A stretch of DNA of 64,000 nt. Origin: Falsiroseomonas tokyonensis. GTDB lineage: Bacteria > Pseudomonadota > Alphaproteobacteria > Acetobacterales > Acetobacteraceae. The stretch spans positions 491,595 through 555,594 of the forward strand of contig NZ_JAFNJS010000003.1 of the NCBI RefSeq assembly GCF_019024325.1. The letters are read 5' to 3'. Below the pieces are notes generated by a model. That model had not been told where the DNA came from. It saw nothing but the letters and a program-made list of their open reading frames with translations, and did not search any database. Positions 44,945 to 56,517 of the stretch are shown here, one piece after another; position 1 is the stretch's first letter; each line of letters starts with the position of its first letter. The translations under genes were made by a program, and so were the position numbers.

Positions 44945-46237
44945 TCAGACTCGCACCCGCAGCCATTCGATGAAGCGGCGCAGCCGGCCACCATGCCGGT
45001 CCGCACCTGGGGCAATGTCGATCAGCGGCCGACCCTCGCCGGCGCCCCAGGCGAGCAGCCCGATGGCGGTGGCGAAAGGCGGGCCACCCGCGGTTTCCGG
45101 CAGGCCGCGCACCGTGCGCGGACGGCCGACCCGCACCTGGCGGTCCAGCACGCGGGCCGCCAGTTCGCGCGCGCCGATCAGCTGGCTGGCGCCGCCGGTC
45201 AGCACCACGCGGGTGCCGGCCTCCTTGGCGACGCCCGCATTCTCCAGCCGCTCGCGCACGAATTCGAAGGTCTCCTCGAGTCGAGGTCGAATGATATTGA
45301 CGATCATCGCGCGCGGCACGCGGGCGATGTGGTCCTCATCCTCGCCGACCAGCGGCACGGGCAGCATCTCGCGGTCATCGTCCGCCGCCGCCATCGCCCC
45401 GCCATGCAGCGTCTTCAGCCGCTCGGCGTGGTTGATCGGCGTCGAAAGCACGCGGGCCAGGTCGTTGGTCACCTGCCAGCCGCCGACCGGGATCTGCGCG
45501 GTATGGATCAGCTGGCCCTCGCTGAAGACGGCGATGGAGGTGGTGCCGCCGCCCATGTCGATGACCGTGGCGCCGATGCGCTTCTCATCCTCGACCAGCG
45601 TGGCGAGGCCGGCGGCGAGCGGGGAGGAGACCAGCTCCTCCACCTCCAGGTCGCAGCGCGCCAGGCAGGCGCCCAGGTTGCGCAGCGCGGCCTGCGAGGC
45701 ATCGACCAGATGCACCCGCGCGCCGAGCGTATCACACACCATCCCGCGCGGATCCTCGACGCCGGGCGTCGCATCCACGGTGAAGGAGACGGGGGAGCCA
45801 TGCACCGTCTCACGCCCATCCTCGGTGCCGCGGCGGCGGCCTTCGGTCAGGATGGCGCGCAGGTCGGGCTCCGTCACCGCGCGGCCGCCGATCGGCCATT
45901 GCACATGCAGCAGCCGGCTGTCCGGCTGGCCGCAGGACAGGTTGACGATGGCGCCGGAAAGCTGCGTATCCGCCATCTCCTCCGCCTGGCCGACGGCGGC
46001 GCGGATGGCGCGCTCCGCCTCCTCCAGGTCGATGATGGAGCCGCCCTTCACGCCGCGGCCGCGCTGCCAGCCGAAGCCCAGCACGCGGGGCTCGCCATCG
46101 CCCTCGATGCGCGCGATCAGGCAGACCACCTTTGTGGTGCCGATATCGAGCACGCCGAAGACACCGCTGCGCGCGCCGCGGCGGCGGCGCTCGGCGGGTG
46201 GCTCCACGCCGGCGGGAAGGCGCGAGAGCGCATTCAT
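44945..46237 (-). CDS. ftsA: Cell division protein FtsA
   Basis: This is a 430-residue actin-like protein. It shows [15 protein letters not shown] at the ATP phosphate-1 loop, [15 protein letters not shown] at phosphate 2 and [12 protein letters not shown] for the adenosine site. It ends in a short amphipathic basic helix ([11 protein letters not shown]) for membrane binding. It tethers FtsZ to the membrane. It overlaps ftsQ by 4 bp and lies 76 bases upstream of ftsZ. Confidence 0.96.
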   Translation of the reverse strand: MNALSRLPAGVEPPAERRRRGARSGVFGVLDIGTTKVVCLIARIEGDGEPRVLGFGWQRGRGVKGGSIIDLEEAERAIRAAVGQAEEMADTQLSGAIVNLSCGQPDSRLLHVQWPIGGRAVTEPDLRAILTEGRRRGTEDGRETVHGSPVSFTVDATPGVEDPRGMVCDTLGARVHLVDASQAALRNLGACLARCDLEVEELVSSPLAAGLATLVEDEKRIGATVIDMGGGTTSIAVFSEGQLIHTAQIPVGGWQVTNDLARVLSTPINHAERLKTLHGGAMAAADDDREMLPVPLVGEDEDHIARVPRAMIVNIIRPRLEETFEFVRERLENAGVAKEAGTRVVLTGGASQLIGARELAARVLDRQVRVGRPRTVRGLPETAGGPPFATAIGLLAWGAGEGRPLIDIAPGADRHGGRLRRFIEWLRVRV

Positions 46238-47136
46238 CCGCGCGTGCTCCGGTTCGCGTTGCGTCGCGCCGGCGCGGGCTGTTCCTCGGCCGGCTGCTGC
46301 CGCACCACCAGGCGATCCGGCAGGCGCATGTCGACGGCGACCAGCGGCCGGTCCAGCAGCGCATTGCGTGCCTGCAGCTCGGACAGCCGGTTCAGCGCCG
46401 GCGCCTCCTGCCCCTCCGGCAGCAGCACGTCGGTGCCGCTGTGCAGGCGCAGGTTCCAGCGCCGCTCGCCGACGCGCACCAGCGCCTGGGTGCGGGCCAG
46501 GATGTTGCGATGCGCCAGCAGCAGGTCATACAGCGCGGCCGCGTGCTTTTCCGCCCCCGCGCCCACCACCAGCGGCAACGGGCCGAAGGCGTCCAGCGTC
46601 TCCGTCTCCACCACCAGCCCCTCGCGGTCGATCACCGCGAAGCGGCCCTGGTGCTGCCAGATGGCGAAGGGCGCACGCTCGGTCAGCCGCACCAGGATGG
46701 TGCCCGGCAGGCGGCGTTCGACATGCGCGGCCTCGACCCAGGCGATGGTCTCCAGCCGCTCCCGTGCCTCTTTCGGCGAGAAGCCGAGCATGGGGTCGCC
46801 GAGCTCGGCGCCGATCGCCGCGCGGATCAGGTCGGGCGGCGTGTTCTGCCGGCCTTCCACCACCACTTCCGCCACTTCCAGCCCGGCGGCGAGGCCGAGC
46901 TCCGCCGCATTCTCCACCACCGCGCGCACGCGCCCGGCGGGGTCCGCGGCATAGATGGCATAGCCGGTGGCGCCCAGCAGGCCGCAGCCGATCATCCACA
47001 GCGCCGCCGGCCGCAGCAGCCCGCGCCGGCGCTTCAGCCAGAGCCGCAGGCGGCTCGGCCGATCGGGGTCCTTCCGCGTCGGGCGCGGCGCGCTGCGCAC
47101 CGGCGCGCGCCGTGCGGCGAGGGGTTCACGGGCCAT
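46234..47136 (-). CDS. ftsQ: Cell division protein FtsQ
   Basis: The 300-residue bitopic protein has a basic cytoplasmic N-terminus (about 50 residues), one membrane segment ([20 protein letters not shown]), a POTRA domain ([34 protein letters not shown]) and a beta domain. It bridges the divisome in the periplasm. The ATG at 47136 overlaps the ddl stop by 11 bases. Confidence 0.93.
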   Translation of the reverse strand: MAREPLAARRAPVRSAPRPTRKDPDRPSRLRLWLKRRRGLLRPAALWMIGCGLLGATGYAIYAADPAGRVRAVVENAAELGLAAGLEVAEVVVEGRQNTPPDLIRAAIGAELGDPMLGFSPKEARERLETIAWVEAAHVERRLPGTILVRLTERAPFAIWQHQGRFAVIDREGLVVETETLDAFGPLPLVVGAGAEKHAAALYDLLLAHRNILARTQALVRVGERRWNLRLHSGTDVLLPEGQEAPALNRLSELQARNALLDRPLVAVDMRLPDRLVVRQQPAEEQPAPARRNANRSTRG

Positions 47137-48046
47137 GACGCGCCTCCCTGACCATCCAGGCACAGAGCTCCGGGAAACCGATGCCGACATGCGCCGCCTG
47201 TTCCGGCACCAGCGAGGTGCGCGTCATGCCCGGCTGGGTATTCACCTCCAGCAGCACGAGGCGCCCCGGCTCGCCGGCGCTGTCGTCGTAGCGCAGATCG
47301 GCTCGGGACACGCCGCGGCAGCCGAGCGCCTGGTGCGCCCGCAGCGCGATCTCCATCGCCCGCGCGCGGGTTTCGGGATGCACCGGCGCGGGCAGGGTGT
47401 GGCGGCTGCCGCCATCCGCATACTTGGCTTCGTAGTCGTAGAAGACATGGCCGGTGTCGATCTCCGTCACCTCCAGCGCCCGGTCGCCCATCACGGCGAC
47501 CGTCAGCTCGCGCCCGGGGATGAAGGCCTCCGCCATGATGCGCTTGTCGTACTTCCAGCCGCGCGCCACCTCGGCCCGCCGGTTATTGCCCTCACGAAAA
47601 ATCTCGACGCCGACGGAGGAGCCTTCGTTCACCGGCTTCACGACATAGGGCAGCGGCAGCGGATCCGCCGCCTCCAGCTCCTCCGGCGTCACCAGCCGGC
47701 TTTCCGCGACGGGCAGCCCGGCTGCCAGGAACACTGCCTTCGCCGCCGACTTGTCCATGGCGACGGAGGAGGCGCGCACGCCCGAATGCGTATAGGGCAG
47801 GCCCATCCAGTCCAGCACGCCCTGGATGCAGCCATCCTCGCCGTAGCGGCCATGCAGCGCGTTGAACACCACATCGGGCTTCGCCGCCTGCAGCGCACCG
47901 ATCACCGCGCCGAGGTCGCCGCCGACCTCGATCGGGGTCACGTCGAACCCGGCCGCGCGCAGTGCCGCGAGCACCTGCTGGCCGGTGGCTAGGCTGACCT
48001 CGCGTTCCGCCGAAACGCCGCCGAACAGCACCGATACGCGCGTCAT
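47126..48046 (-). CDS. ddl: D-alanine--D-alanine ligase
   Basis: The 306-residue ATP-grasp enzyme shows [52 protein letters not shown] and EVNTQPGMT (metal-binding Glu/Asn). It makes the D-Ala-D-Ala dipeptide for MurF. The ATG at 48046 overlaps the murB stop by 4 bp. Confidence 0.96.
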   Translation of the reverse strand: MTRVSVLFGGVSAEREVSLATGQQVLAALRAAGFDVTPIEVGGDLGAVIGALQAAKPDVVFNALHGRYGEDGCIQGVLDWMGLPYTHSGVRASSVAMDKSAAKAVFLAAGLPVAESRLVTPEELEAADPLPLPYVVKPVNEGSSVGVEIFREGNNRRAEVARGWKYDKRIMAEAFIPGRELTVAVMGDRALEVTEIDTGHVFYDYEAKYADGGSRHTLPAPVHPETRARAMEIALRAHQALGCRGVSRADLRYDDSAGEPGRLVLLEVNTQPGMTRTSLVPEQAAHVGIGFPELCAWMVREARHGP

Positions 48047-48960
48047 GCCGCCACCTCGCCGATGCGCTTGATTTCCCAATCCAGCGCGATGCCGGAGGTC
48101 GCCAGCACCCTTGCCCGCACCTCCTCGCCCAGTCCTTCCAGATCCGCCGCCGTGGCGCCGCCGGTGTTGAGCAGGAAATTCGCGTGCAGCTCCGAGACCT
48201 GCGCGCGACCGCGCACCAGGCCGCGGCACCCCGCCGCATCGACCAGCGCCCAGGCCTTCTGGCCCGGCGGATTCTTGAAGGTGGAGCCGCCGGTGCGGGC
48301 GCGCACGGGCTGCGACGCTTCCCGCGCCGTGCGGATACGCGCCATCTCCGCCGCGATCGCCGCGGCATCGCCGGGCTGCGCGCGGAAGCGGGCGCGCACC
48401 ACCACGCCGCGCACCGGCAGCGTGGCGCGCCGATAGGCGAAGTGCAGATCCGCCGCGCTCAGCCGCAGCAGGCCCTGCGGTGTCGCCACCTCCGCCCAAT
48501 CCAGCGCATCCACCACTTCGCGCCCATAGGCGCCGGCATTCATCGCGACGGCGCCGCCGATGCTGCCGGGAATGCCGCAGAGGAATTCCAGCCCCGCGAG
48601 ACCGGCCGCCGCCGCATGTTCCGCCACCACCGCATCCAGCGCCGCCGCGCCGGCGACGATGCCATCCGCCTCGACGACAACCTCGCCGAAGCCGCGCCCC
48701 GCAAGCCGCAGCACCACGCCGCGCACGCCGCCATCGCGGATGATGAGGTTCGACGCCGCGCCCACCACCGTCAGCGGCACCGCCTCCGGCAGGTCGCGCA
48801 GCAGCAGCAGCAGGTCCTCCGCATCCGCCGGCCGCACCAGCCACTCTGCCGGCCCGCCGACGCGGAACCAGGTGAAGGGCGCCAGCGGCGCATCCGGCGT
48901 CACGCGCCCGCGCAGCGGCGGCAGGGTGGCGTGCGTGGCCATGTCGCGCAGCGCCGTCAC
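48043..48960 (-). CDS. murB: UDP-N-acetylenolpyruvoylglucosamine reductase
   Basis: This is a 305-residue FAD enzyme of the type I family. It has [35 protein letters not shown] (FAD-binding), [10 protein letters not shown] and [12 protein letters not shown]. It reduces enolpyruvate to lactyl in UDP-MurNAc synthesis. The GTG at 48960 overlaps the murC stop as GTGA; an in-frame ATG at 48942 (MATHATL) is the alternative. Confidence 0.95.
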   Translation of the reverse strand: MTALRDMATHATLPPLRGRVTPDAPLAPFTWFRVGGPAEWLVRPADAEDLLLLLRDLPEAVPLTVVGAASNLIIRDGGVRGVVLRLAGRGFGEVVVEADGIVAGAAALDAVVAEHAAAAGLAGLEFLCGIPGSIGGAVAMNAGAYGREVVDALDWAEVATPQGLLRLSAADLHFAYRRATLPVRGVVVRARFRAQPGDAAAIAAEMARIRTAREASQPVRARTGGSTFKNPPGQKAWALVDAAGCRGLVRGRAQVSELHANFLLNTGGATAADLEGLGEEVRARVLATSGIALDWEIKRIGEVAA

Positions 48961-50399
48961 TTAAGCCCCCCGGCCAGCCGCGGCCGGGTGCGGGACTGCA
49001 GCGCCAGCAGCTGTTCCGGCAGCGCATGCGCCCAGCTGGTGATGGTGCCGGCGCCGAGGCACACGACATAGTCGCCGGACTTGGCGATGGCATTCACCAT
49101 CTCCGCCAGGCTGTCCGGCCCGGGCAGCGGCACCACGCTGCGATGCCCGCGCGCACGCAGGCCCTCGACCAGCGCATCCCTGTCATAGCCCGGCATCGGC
49201 TGTTCGCCCGCCGCATAGACGTCCGCGACGATGACCGTCCCGGCGTCGTTCATGCACGTACAAAAATCCTCGAAGAGCGAGGCGAGGCGGGAATAGCGGT
49301 GCGGCTGCACCACCGCCACCACGTCGCGCGCCCCCGCCTGCCGCGCCGCCTTCAGCACCGCGGCGATCTCCACCGGATGGTGGCCGTAATCGTCGATGAC
49401 GACGATGCCCCCGGCCTCACCCGTGCGGGTGAAGCGGCGCTTCACGCCCTTGAAGCCCATCAGCGCGGTGCGGATGGTGGCCTCGTCGATATCCATCTCC
49501 AGCCCGATGGCGATGGCGGCCAGCGCATTCTGCACATTGTGGCTGCCGAGCATCGGCAGGCGCATCGGCTTCAGCGTGCGGCTGCGCCCCGTGGCGCGGT
49601 CCCGCACCGCCACCTCGAAGGTCGCGCCCATACGGTCCGTGATCAGCTTCTCTGCCCGCACATCGGCCTGCGGCGAGAAGCCATAGGTGATGATGCGGCG
49701 ATCCGACAGGCGCGGGATCATCGCCTGCACCTCGTGATGGTCGGCGCAAAGCACCGCAAAACCATAGAAGGGGATATTGCCGACGAACTGGGCGTAGCCC
49801 TCCTTCATCGCCTCCGCCGTGCCCCAATGGTCCAGGTGTTCGGGATCCATGTTGGTGACCACGGCGCAGACGGCAGGCAGCTTCAGGAAGCTGCCGTCGC
49901 TCTCATCCGCCTCCACCACCATCCAGTCGCCGGAACCGAGGCGCGCATTTGTGCCATAGGCGTTGATGATGCCGCCATTGATGACGGTGGGGTCGAGCTT
50001 CGCGGCTTCCAGCACGCAGGCGACCAGGCTGGTGGTGGTGGTCTTGCCATGGGTGCCGCCGATGGCGACGGCCCATTTCAGCCGCATCAGCTCCGCCAGC
50101 ATCTCGGCGCGCCGCACGACCGGGATCAGCCGCGCGCGCGCGGCCTGCACTTCCGGATTGTCCTTCTTTACGGCGGTGGAGGTGACCACCACCTGCGCGG
50201 CGCCGAGATTGGCGGCATCATGCCCTACCATCACGGGAATGCCGGACTCGCGCAGCCGGGTGACGTTGTAGCCCTCCGCGATATCGCTGCCCTGCACGGA
50301 ATAGCCGAGGTTGTGCAGCACCTCCGCGATGCCGGACATGCCGATGCCGCCGATGCCCACGAAATGAATCGGGCCGATGGAGAGAGGCAGCGCGCGCAT
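48957..50399 (-). CDS. murC: UDP-N-acetylmuramate--L-alanine ligase
   Basis: This 480-residue Mur ligase has an N-terminal Rossmann domain with [17 protein letters not shown], the P-loop [14 protein letters not shown], the [11 protein letters not shown] segment and a C-terminal [13 protein letters not shown]. It adds the first peptide residue. It overlaps murG by one base and murB by 4 bp. Confidence 0.97.
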   Translation of the reverse strand: MRALPLSIGPIHFVGIGGIGMSGIAEVLHNLGYSVQGSDIAEGYNVTRLRESGIPVMVGHDAANLGAAQVVVTSTAVKKDNPEVQAARARLIPVVRRAEMLAELMRLKWAVAIGGTHGKTTTTSLVACVLEAAKLDPTVINGGIINAYGTNARLGSGDWMVVEADESDGSFLKLPAVCAVVTNMDPEHLDHWGTAEAMKEGYAQFVGNIPFYGFAVLCADHHEVQAMIPRLSDRRIITYGFSPQADVRAEKLITDRMGATFEVAVRDRATGRSRTLKPMRLPMLGSHNVQNALAAIAIGLEMDIDEATIRTALMGFKGVKRRFTRTGEAGGIVVIDDYGHHPVEIAAVLKAARQAGARDVVAVVQPHRYSRLASLFEDFCTCMNDAGTVIVADVYAAGEQPMPGYDRDALVEGLRARGHRSVVPLPGPDSLAEMVNAIAKSGDYVVCLGAGTITSWAHALPEQLLALQSRTRPRLAGGLK

Positions 50400-51541
50400 C
50401 AGCGGGACTCCGCCATCGCGGGGCTGCGATGGGTCAAATTCTGCACAAGATCGGCCAGCCGGCGCGCCGCGTCGGGCCGCGCCAGGGTGGACGCGGCCGC
50501 GGCGGCACGCGCCAGCACGGCCGGGGTGGTGAACATCGCCTGCATCTGCCGCGCCAGGGCTTCCGGCGTGAAGCCGGACTGCCGCATGATCCAGGCCGCG
50601 CCGGCGCCTTCCAGCAGGCGGCCATTCGCCGTCTGGTGGTCATCGATCGCATGCGGCAACGGCACCAGCACGGAAGGCCGCCCGGCGCAGGCCAGCTCCG
50701 CCACGGTGGAGGCGCCGGCGCGGGCCACCACCAGATGCGCCATGGCCAGCCGCACCGCGATGTCGCCGAAAAAGGGGGAAAGATCTGCCGGCACGCCCGC
50801 TTCCCGATAGGCGGCCTCGACCCGCGGCAGATCCTCCGCCCGCGTCTGCTGCGTCACCACCAGCCGCTGGCGCAGGCCTTCGGGCAACAGCGCCACCGCG
50901 CCCGGCACGACATCCGCAAAAATCCGCGCGCCCAGGCTGCCGCCCAGCACGAGAAGCCGGATCGCGCCATCCTCGCCCGGCGCCGCGAAACCCTGGCCGG
51001 TCAGCGCCGCCAGCGCCGGCCGCACCGGATTGCCCACCACCTCGACATGCGCCGACGACGGCACCCGTGCCGTATCCGCCGCCGACAGCGCCAGCAGGTC
51101 GGCGCCCGGCGCCAGCAGCCGGTTGGCACGGCCGAGCACGCCGTTCTGCTCGTGCAGCGCGGTCGCCGGCCGCGTCGCGCGCGGCAGCGTGCGCGCCGCG
51201 ATCAGCGGCGGCACCGAAGGGTAGCCGCCGAAGCCCACCACCGCCGCCGCATCGAGGCGCGTCAGGATGCGCCGCGCCTCCAGCGTGCCGGCGGCCAGCG
51301 CCAGCGCACCCCGCGCCGCACCGCGCACCCCGCGGCCGGCCAGGCCCGAGCCCTTCAGCACGAAGCGCTCCGCATTGCCGAAGGCCGGGCTCTCATAGGC
51401 CGCGCTGCGCGCATCGGTCATCAGGGCGATGCGCTCCCCGCGCGCCACCAGCTCCGCCGCCAGCGCTTCCGCCGGAAACAGATGCCCACCGGTGCCGCCG
51501 GCGGCGATGACGATGGGGCGGACGGCCGGGCCGCGCATCAT
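50399..51541 (-). CDS. murG: UDP-GlcNAc:lipid I N-acetylglucosaminyltransferase
   Basis: The 380-residue GT28 enzyme makes lipid II at the inner face of the membrane. It shows [61 protein letters not shown] and [12 protein letters not shown]. Two adjacent ATG codons exist at the start; the first overlaps the ftsW stop by 4 bp. Confidence 0.96.
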   Translation of the reverse strand: MMRGPAVRPIVIAAGGTGGHLFPAEALAAELVARGERIALMTDARSAAYESPAFGNAERFVLKGSGLAGRGVRGAARGALALAAGTLEARRILTRLDAAAVVGFGGYPSVPPLIAARTLPRATRPATALHEQNGVLGRANRLLAPGADLLALSAADTARVPSSAHVEVVGNPVRPALAALTGQGFAAPGEDGAIRLLVLGGSLGARIFADVVPGAVALLPEGLRQRLVVTQQTRAEDLPRVEAAYREAGVPADLSPFFGDIAVRLAMAHLVVARAGASTVAELACAGRPSVLVPLPHAIDDHQTANGRLLEGAGAAWIMRQSGFTPEALARQMQAMFTTPAVLARAAAAASTLARPDAARRLADLVQNLTHRSPAMAESR

Positions 51542-52668
51542 CGATCGTCCTCGACGCGCGACAGGCGGCGGCGCGTCAGCGCCAGCAGCATGCCCATTCC
51601 GAGCGCAATGGCGACGACGGAGGACCCGCCATAGGAGACGAAGGGCAGCGTCATGCCCTTGGTGGGGATCAGGTGCAGGGTGGAGGCCATGTTGATGAAG
51701 CTCTGCAGCCCGAACTGCGTCAGCAGCCCGGCGCAGGCCAGCACCACGAACAGGTCGGTCTCCCCCAGCAGCCGCACCAGCCCGCGCACAACGACGAAAG
51801 CGAACAGCGCCAGGATCACCAGGCAGACCACCAGGCCGAATTCCTCTCCGGCGACCGCGAAGACGAAGTCGGCATGCGCGTCCGGCAGCACGTTCTTGAT
51901 GCGGCCCTCACCGGGGCCACGGCCCAGCAGCCCGCCATTGCCGAAGGCCTCCAGCGCCACCTCCGCCTGGTAGTTGTCGGCATTGGGGTCGAGGAAGCGC
52001 TGCACGCGGGATTGCACATGCGGGAACAGGAAATAGGCGCCGACCGCGCCGCCCAGCCCGCAGGCGCCGGCCACCACCACGATCACCATGTTCAGCCCGG
52101 CCACGAAGAACTGCGCGAAGAACACGGCCGTGACCACCAGCAGCATGCCGATATCCGGCTGACGCTGCAGCAGCAGCGCGATGATGACGAAGAGCAGCAC
52201 GGCCAGCGCCGTGGCGCCGTAGCGCTTGTTCAGCTTGCCTTCCGCGATCAGCCAGGCGGCGACCACGGCGAAGCAGGGCTTGAGGAATTCCGAAGGCTGC
52301 AGGGACCCGATGCCGGGCAGCGAGATCCAGCGCCGCGCGCCCTTGATCTCCGCCCCCACCACCAGCGTCGCCGCCACCAGCACCATGGCGCAGCCGAGGC
52401 CCAGCCAGGCCAGTAGCCGCACCTGCTTCACCGTCAGCATGGAGACCAGCACCATCACGCTGGCCGCCATCGCCAGATAGGCGATCTGCCGCATGAAGAA
52501 CATGTTGCGCGACGCCGCGCCGATGCGTTCCGCGACGGCCGGGCTCGCCGCCAGCATCATCACATAGCCGAAGCCGATCAGCGTCAGCAGCGCCGCCAGC
52601 GTCCAGCGATCGACCGTCCACCACCAGCGGCCGACCGTCGAGGTATCGGCGCGGGAAACCTGCATCAT
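51538..52668 (-). CDS. ftsW: Septal peptidoglycan polymerase/lipid II-associated FtsW (SEDS)
   Basis: The 376-residue membrane protein has about ten hydrophobic segments and SEDS signatures. These are GSLQPSEFLKPCFAVVAAWL, the periplasmic region with QAEVALEAFGNGGLLGRGPG, and GMTLPFVSYGGSSVVAIALG. It polymerises septal glycan together with FtsI. It overlaps murD by 4 bp. Confidence 0.95.
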   Translation of the reverse strand: MMQVSRADTSTVGRWWWTVDRWTLAALLTLIGFGYVMMLAASPAVAERIGAASRNMFFMRQIAYLAMAASVMVLVSMLTVKQVRLLAWLGLGCAMVLVAATLVVGAEIKGARRWISLPGIGSLQPSEFLKPCFAVVAAWLIAEGKLNKRYGATALAVLLFVIIALLLQRQPDIGMLLVVTAVFFAQFFVAGLNMVIVVVAGACGLGGAVGAYFLFPHVQSRVQRFLDPNADNYQAEVALEAFGNGGLLGRGPGEGRIKNVLPDAHADFVFAVAGEEFGLVVCLVILALFAFVVVRGLVRLLGETDLFVVLACAGLLTQFGLQSFINMASTLHLIPTKGMTLPFVSYGGSSVVAIALGMGMLLALTRRRLSRVEDDR

Positions 52669-54065
52669 GCCGCCCTCCCCATATCCCCGGTTGCCATGGC
52701 CTGCACCAGCGCGCGGAAGCGGTCGCCGCGCGCATCGAAGCCGGTGAACTGGTCCCAGGAGGCCGCGGCCGGCGACAGCAGCACCACCTCCGCCCCCGTC
52801 GCATGGGCGGCGGCGGCGGCGGCCGGCACGGCGTCTTCCAGCCGGCCCACGACCTCATGCGGCACGCCATGCGCGGCCAGCGTCGCGGCGAAGGCCGGCC
52901 CGTCGCGGCCGATCAGCAGGGCGCGGGCGATGCGCGGGAAGAAGGGGGCGAGGCTCTCGATCCCGCCCTCCTTGCCGGTGCCGCCGGCGATCCAGACGAC
53001 GCGGTCGTAACTGGCGAGCGCCCGCGCCGCGCTTTCGGCATTCGTCGCCTTGCTGTCGTTGACGAAGCGCAGCCCGCCGATCTGTCCGACCAGCTCCTGC
53101 CGATGCGGCAGGCCGCCGAAGCTGTGCAGGCCACGCGCGACATCAGCGCGCGTCAGTCCGAGCGACAGCGCCGCCGCCGCTGCGGCCGCCGCATTCTGCG
53201 CATTGTGTGCACCGGGCAGGGCAGGCGCCTCGCGCAGATCGGCGATCTCGCCGCTGTCGTCACGCAGGCTGCGCCCCTCCGCCCAGATGCCGCCCGGCAC
53301 GGGCCGCATTCCTGAAATCGGGATCATCTTCGCGGCCAGTCCTGCCGCCATCCCTGTGGACAATTCATCGTCCTGGCCGAGCACCGCGAAGTCCTCCCGG
53401 CTCTGCCGTGCAAAGATATTCATCTTCGCAGCAGCATAGCCGGCCATGCTTCCATGGCGGTCGAGGTGATCGGGGCTCAGGTTCAACATGACCCCCACCT
53501 TGAAGCCGACAGTCGCGATTCGCTCCAAGCTATAGCTTGACATTTCGAGGGTGTAGAACCCTTCCGACCCCAACATGTTGAGTCCCAGCGCAGCCGGGCC
53601 AAGGTTGCCGCCCACTTCCGAAACCCGCCCCGCGCCGGTCAGGATATGGTGCAGCAGCGCGGTGGTGGTGGACTTGCCATTGGTGCCGGTGATGCCGAGG
53701 AAGGCCGCCCGGCTGCCCGCCGCGCGCACCGCGCGAAACAGGAATTCCACGTCGCAGAGGATCGGCACGCCGGCCGCCCGCGCGGCCTCGGCCGCCGGAT
53801 GCGGCTTCGGAAGCGTGTGCGGGATGCCCGGCGAAAGCAGCAGCGCATCGGCCTTCATCGAGCCCTGCGCCGGGTCGCGCAGCACGAAGCCAGCTGCCTC
53901 CGCCGCGGCGCGCGCCGGCGCGCCATCGTCCCAGCAGGTCACCTCCGCGCCCCAGTCCCGCAGCCGCGCCGCCGCCGGCAGCCCGGCGCGGCCGAGGCCG
54001 ACCACGGCGATCCGCTCGCCCGCGAAGGGCCGGAAGCCCGTGCCGGGGCGGCTTGCGCTGCTCAT
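52665..54065 (-). CDS. murD: UDP-N-acetylmuramoylalanine--D-glutamate ligase
   Basis: The 466-residue Mur ligase has [16 protein letters not shown]-loop [29 protein letters not shown] and [17 protein letters not shown]. It adds D-Glu. The last 120 residues form the C-terminal ligand domain, ending [11 protein letters not shown]. It overlaps mraY by 4 bp. Confidence 0.96.
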   Translation of the reverse strand: MSSASRPGTGFRPFAGERIAVVGLGRAGLPAAARLRDWGAEVTCWDDGAPARAAAEAAGFVLRDPAQGSMKADALLLSPGIPHTLPKPHPAAEAARAAGVPILCDVEFLFRAVRAAGSRAAFLGITGTNGKSTTTALLHHILTGAGRVSEVGGNLGPAALGLNMLGSEGFYTLEMSSYSLERIATVGFKVGVMLNLSPDHLDRHGSMAGYAAAKMNIFARQSREDFAVLGQDDELSTGMAAGLAAKMIPISGMRPVPGGIWAEGRSLRDDSGEIADLREAPALPGAHNAQNAAAAAAAALSLGLTRADVARGLHSFGGLPHRQELVGQIGGLRFVNDSKATNAESAARALASYDRVVWIAGGTGKEGGIESLAPFFPRIARALLIGRDGPAFAATLAAHGVPHEVVGRLEDAVPAAAAAAHATGAEVVLLSPAAASWDQFTGFDARGDRFRALVQAMATGDMGRAA

Positions 54066-55150
54066 CGCAGCTTCAGCGTCGAAAGGCCGACCAGGCCGAG
54101 GATCATGGCGATGATCCAGAAGCGGATCACGATGGTCGGTTCCGCCCAGCCCTTCTTCTCGAAATGGTGGTGCAGCGGCGCCATCAGGAAGACGCGCTGG
54201 CCGGTGCGCTTGAACCAGAAGACCTGGATGATGACGGACAGCGTCTCCACCACGAACAGGCCGCCGACGATCGCCAGCACGATCTCATGCTTCGTGGCGA
54301 CCGCCACCGCGCCCAGCGCGCCGCCGAGCGCGAGCGAGCCGGTATCGCCCATGAAGACCGCCGCCGGCGGCGCGTTGAACCACAGGAAGCCGAGGCTCGC
54401 GCCGATCAGCGCGGAGCAGAAGACGGCCAGCTCGCCGGACCCCGCCACCGCATGCAGTTGCAGATGATCGGCAAAAATGCGGTTGCCGACGAGATAGGCG
54501 ATCAGCGCGAAGACGCCGGCCGCGATCATCACCGGCACGATGGCCAGGCCATCCAGCCCATCCGTCAGATTCACGGCATTGGAGGCGCCCATCATCACCA
54601 GCATCGCCAGGATCGGGAAGGCGAAGCCGAGGGGGATCAGCAGTTCCTTGAACACCGGCACCGCCAGCTTGTCGGACAGCGCCTCCGGCATCAGCCAGGT
54701 CAGCCACACCGCCGCCAGCAGGCCGATCACCGCCTGGGCGATCAGCTTGGCGCGGCCGGAGACGCCCTTGGTGTTCCGCTTGGTCACCTTCAGCCAGTCA
54801 TCGGCGAAGCCCAGCGCGCCATAGCCCAGCGTCACCATCAGCACGCACCAGACGAAGCCGTTGCGCAGATCGGCCCAGAGCAGGGTGGACCCCGTCAGGG
54901 CCAGCAGGATCAGCATGCCGCCCATGGTGGGCGTGCCCTTCTTGGTCAGCAGATGGCTCGCCGGCCCATCCTCCCGGATCGGCTGGCCGCCATTCTGCTT
55001 CGCGCGCAGCCAGCGGATCAGCATCGGCCCGAAGAACAGCGCGATGATCAGCGCGGTGATGCAGGCCGCGCCAGCGCGGAAGGTGACGTAGCGCACCACG
55101 TTGAACAGGGCGAAGCTTTCCGCCATGGGCGCGAGGAGATGGAAGATCAT
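54062..55150 (-). CDS. mraY: Phospho-N-acetylmuramoyl-pentapeptide transferase
   Basis: The 362-residue membrane enzyme has about ten hydrophobic segments and makes lipid I. Motifs are [29 protein letters not shown] (catalytic Asp pair), [15 protein letters not shown] and [15 protein letters not shown], ending [11 protein letters not shown]. It overlaps murF by 4 bp. Confidence 0.97.
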   Translation of the reverse strand: MIFHLLAPMAESFALFNVVRYVTFRAGAACITALIIALFFGPMLIRWLRAKQNGGQPIREDGPASHLLTKKGTPTMGGMLILLALTGSTLLWADLRNGFVWCVLMVTLGYGALGFADDWLKVTKRNTKGVSGRAKLIAQAVIGLLAAVWLTWLMPEALSDKLAVPVFKELLIPLGFAFPILAMLVMMGASNAVNLTDGLDGLAIVPVMIAAGVFALIAYLVGNRIFADHLQLHAVAGSGELAVFCSALIGASLGFLWFNAPPAAVFMGDTGSLALGGALGAVAVATKHEIVLAIVGGLFVVETLSVIIQVFWFKRTGQRVFLMAPLHHHFEKKGWAEPTIVIRFWIIAMILGLVGLSTLKLR

Positions 55151-56517
55151 GGAGACGCACTTTCGGTCAGCGCCTGCACCACGGTCTTCATGCCCGTTGC
55201 GAGACTGCCTTTGACGAGAACGGTGTCGCCATCGCGCAGCGCGGCGGCGACGAGGGGCGCGAGCTCGGCCGATGTCGCGGCCCAGGCGCCGATGCGGGCG
55301 GCGGGAAGGGCGTCCAGCGCATGGCGCATCAACGGGCCGCAGGCGAAGACGAGATCGGCGGCAACCTCGATATGCGGCGCCAGGGCGGCATGCTCGGCCG
55401 CGGCGAAATCGCCGAGCTCGCCCATCTGCCCCAGCACCGCCACCCGGCGCCGGGCCGGCAGCAGCTTCAGCAGGGCGAGGGCGGCGCGCATGGAGGGAGG
55501 CTGGCCGTTATAGGCCTCGTCCAGCAGCGTGGCGCTGCCGCCATCGCCGGTGGCGATGCGGCGGCGGTCGCCGCGGCCCTGCAGGGCGCGGAAATCGCGC
55601 AGCGCGCCGGCCGCCTGCGCCACATCCAGCCCCAGCGCCGCCACCACCGCCAGCGCGGCGATCGCATTGCCCGCCATATGCAGACCTGGCGTGCCGAGCC
55701 GGAAGTCCAGCCGCGTCCCCAGAATTTCGGCAGTGACATCGCTGCCTTCCGCATCCGCGCGCACGGCGATGGCGCGCGCATCGCCACCTGCGCCGAACGT
55801 CACCACGCGCGCCGCGCCGGCCGCGGCGCGCAGCAGTGGCAGGAACTCGCTCTCCGCCGGCAGCACCGCGCTGCCGCCCGGCAGCAGCCCCGAAAGGATC
55901 GCCGACTTCTCCCGCGCGATCGCCTCCAGGCTGCCCATATGGCCGAGATGCGCGGCGCCGATGCTGGTGATGACCGCGACATGCGGCTGCGCCAGGGCGG
56001 AAAGCGGCGCGATCTCGCCCGGGTGGTTCATGCCGATCTCGATGATCGCGAAGGCACTGTCGCGCGGCATGCGGGCCAGCGTCAGCGGCACGCCCCAGTG
56101 GTTGTTGTAGCTGGCCACCGCCGCATGCGTGGCGCCGGCGGTGGAGAGCAGGGCGCGCAGCATCTCCTTCGTCGTGGTCTTGCCGACGCTGCCGGTGACG
56201 CCCACGACCTTCGCCGCGCAGCGGGCCCGCGCCGCCGTACCCAGCGCGCGCAGCCCGGCCAGCGTCTCCGCCACACGCAGCAGCGGCGCATCGGCCGGCA
56301 GGCCGGCCGGCACATGGTCCACCAGCGCCGTCACGGCGCCGCGCGCCAGTGCGCCGGCGACGAAGTCATGCCCGTCCCGCGCATCGCGCAGCGCGACGAA
56401 CAGATCGCCCGCTGCGACGCTGCGGCTGTCGATCGACACGCCGCTGACGGAAAGCTCCGCCGCCAGGCTGCCGCCGGTCGCCGTGCGCAGCTCCGCGCTG
56501 GTCCAGAGCGCGCTCAT
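55147..56517 (-). CDS. murF: UDP-MurNAc-tripeptide--D-Ala-D-Ala ligase
   Basis: The 456-residue Mur ligase has an N-terminal substrate domain (ISIDSRSV-like [19 protein letters not shown]), P-loop [15 protein letters not shown], the [14 protein letters not shown] and [16 protein letters not shown] segments, and [15 protein letters not shown]. It joins D-Ala-D-Ala to the tripeptide. It overlaps murE by 4 bp. Confidence 0.96.
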   Translation of the reverse strand: MSALWTSAELRTATGGSLAAELSVSGVSIDSRSVAAGDLFVALRDARDGHDFVAGALARGAVTALVDHVPAGLPADAPLLRVAETLAGLRALGTAARARCAAKVVGVTGSVGKTTTKEMLRALLSTAGATHAAVASYNNHWGVPLTLARMPRDSAFAIIEIGMNHPGEIAPLSALAQPHVAVITSIGAAHLGHMGSLEAIAREKSAILSGLLPGGSAVLPAESEFLPLLRAAAGAARVVTFGAGGDARAIAVRADAEGSDVTAEILGTRLDFRLGTPGLHMAGNAIAALAVVAALGLDVAQAAGALRDFRALQGRGDRRRIATGDGGSATLLDEAYNGQPPSMRAALALLKLLPARRRVAVLGQMGELGDFAAAEHAALAPHIEVAADLVFACGPLMRHALDALPAARIGAWAATSAELAPLVAAALRDGDTVLVKGSLATGMKTVVQALTESASP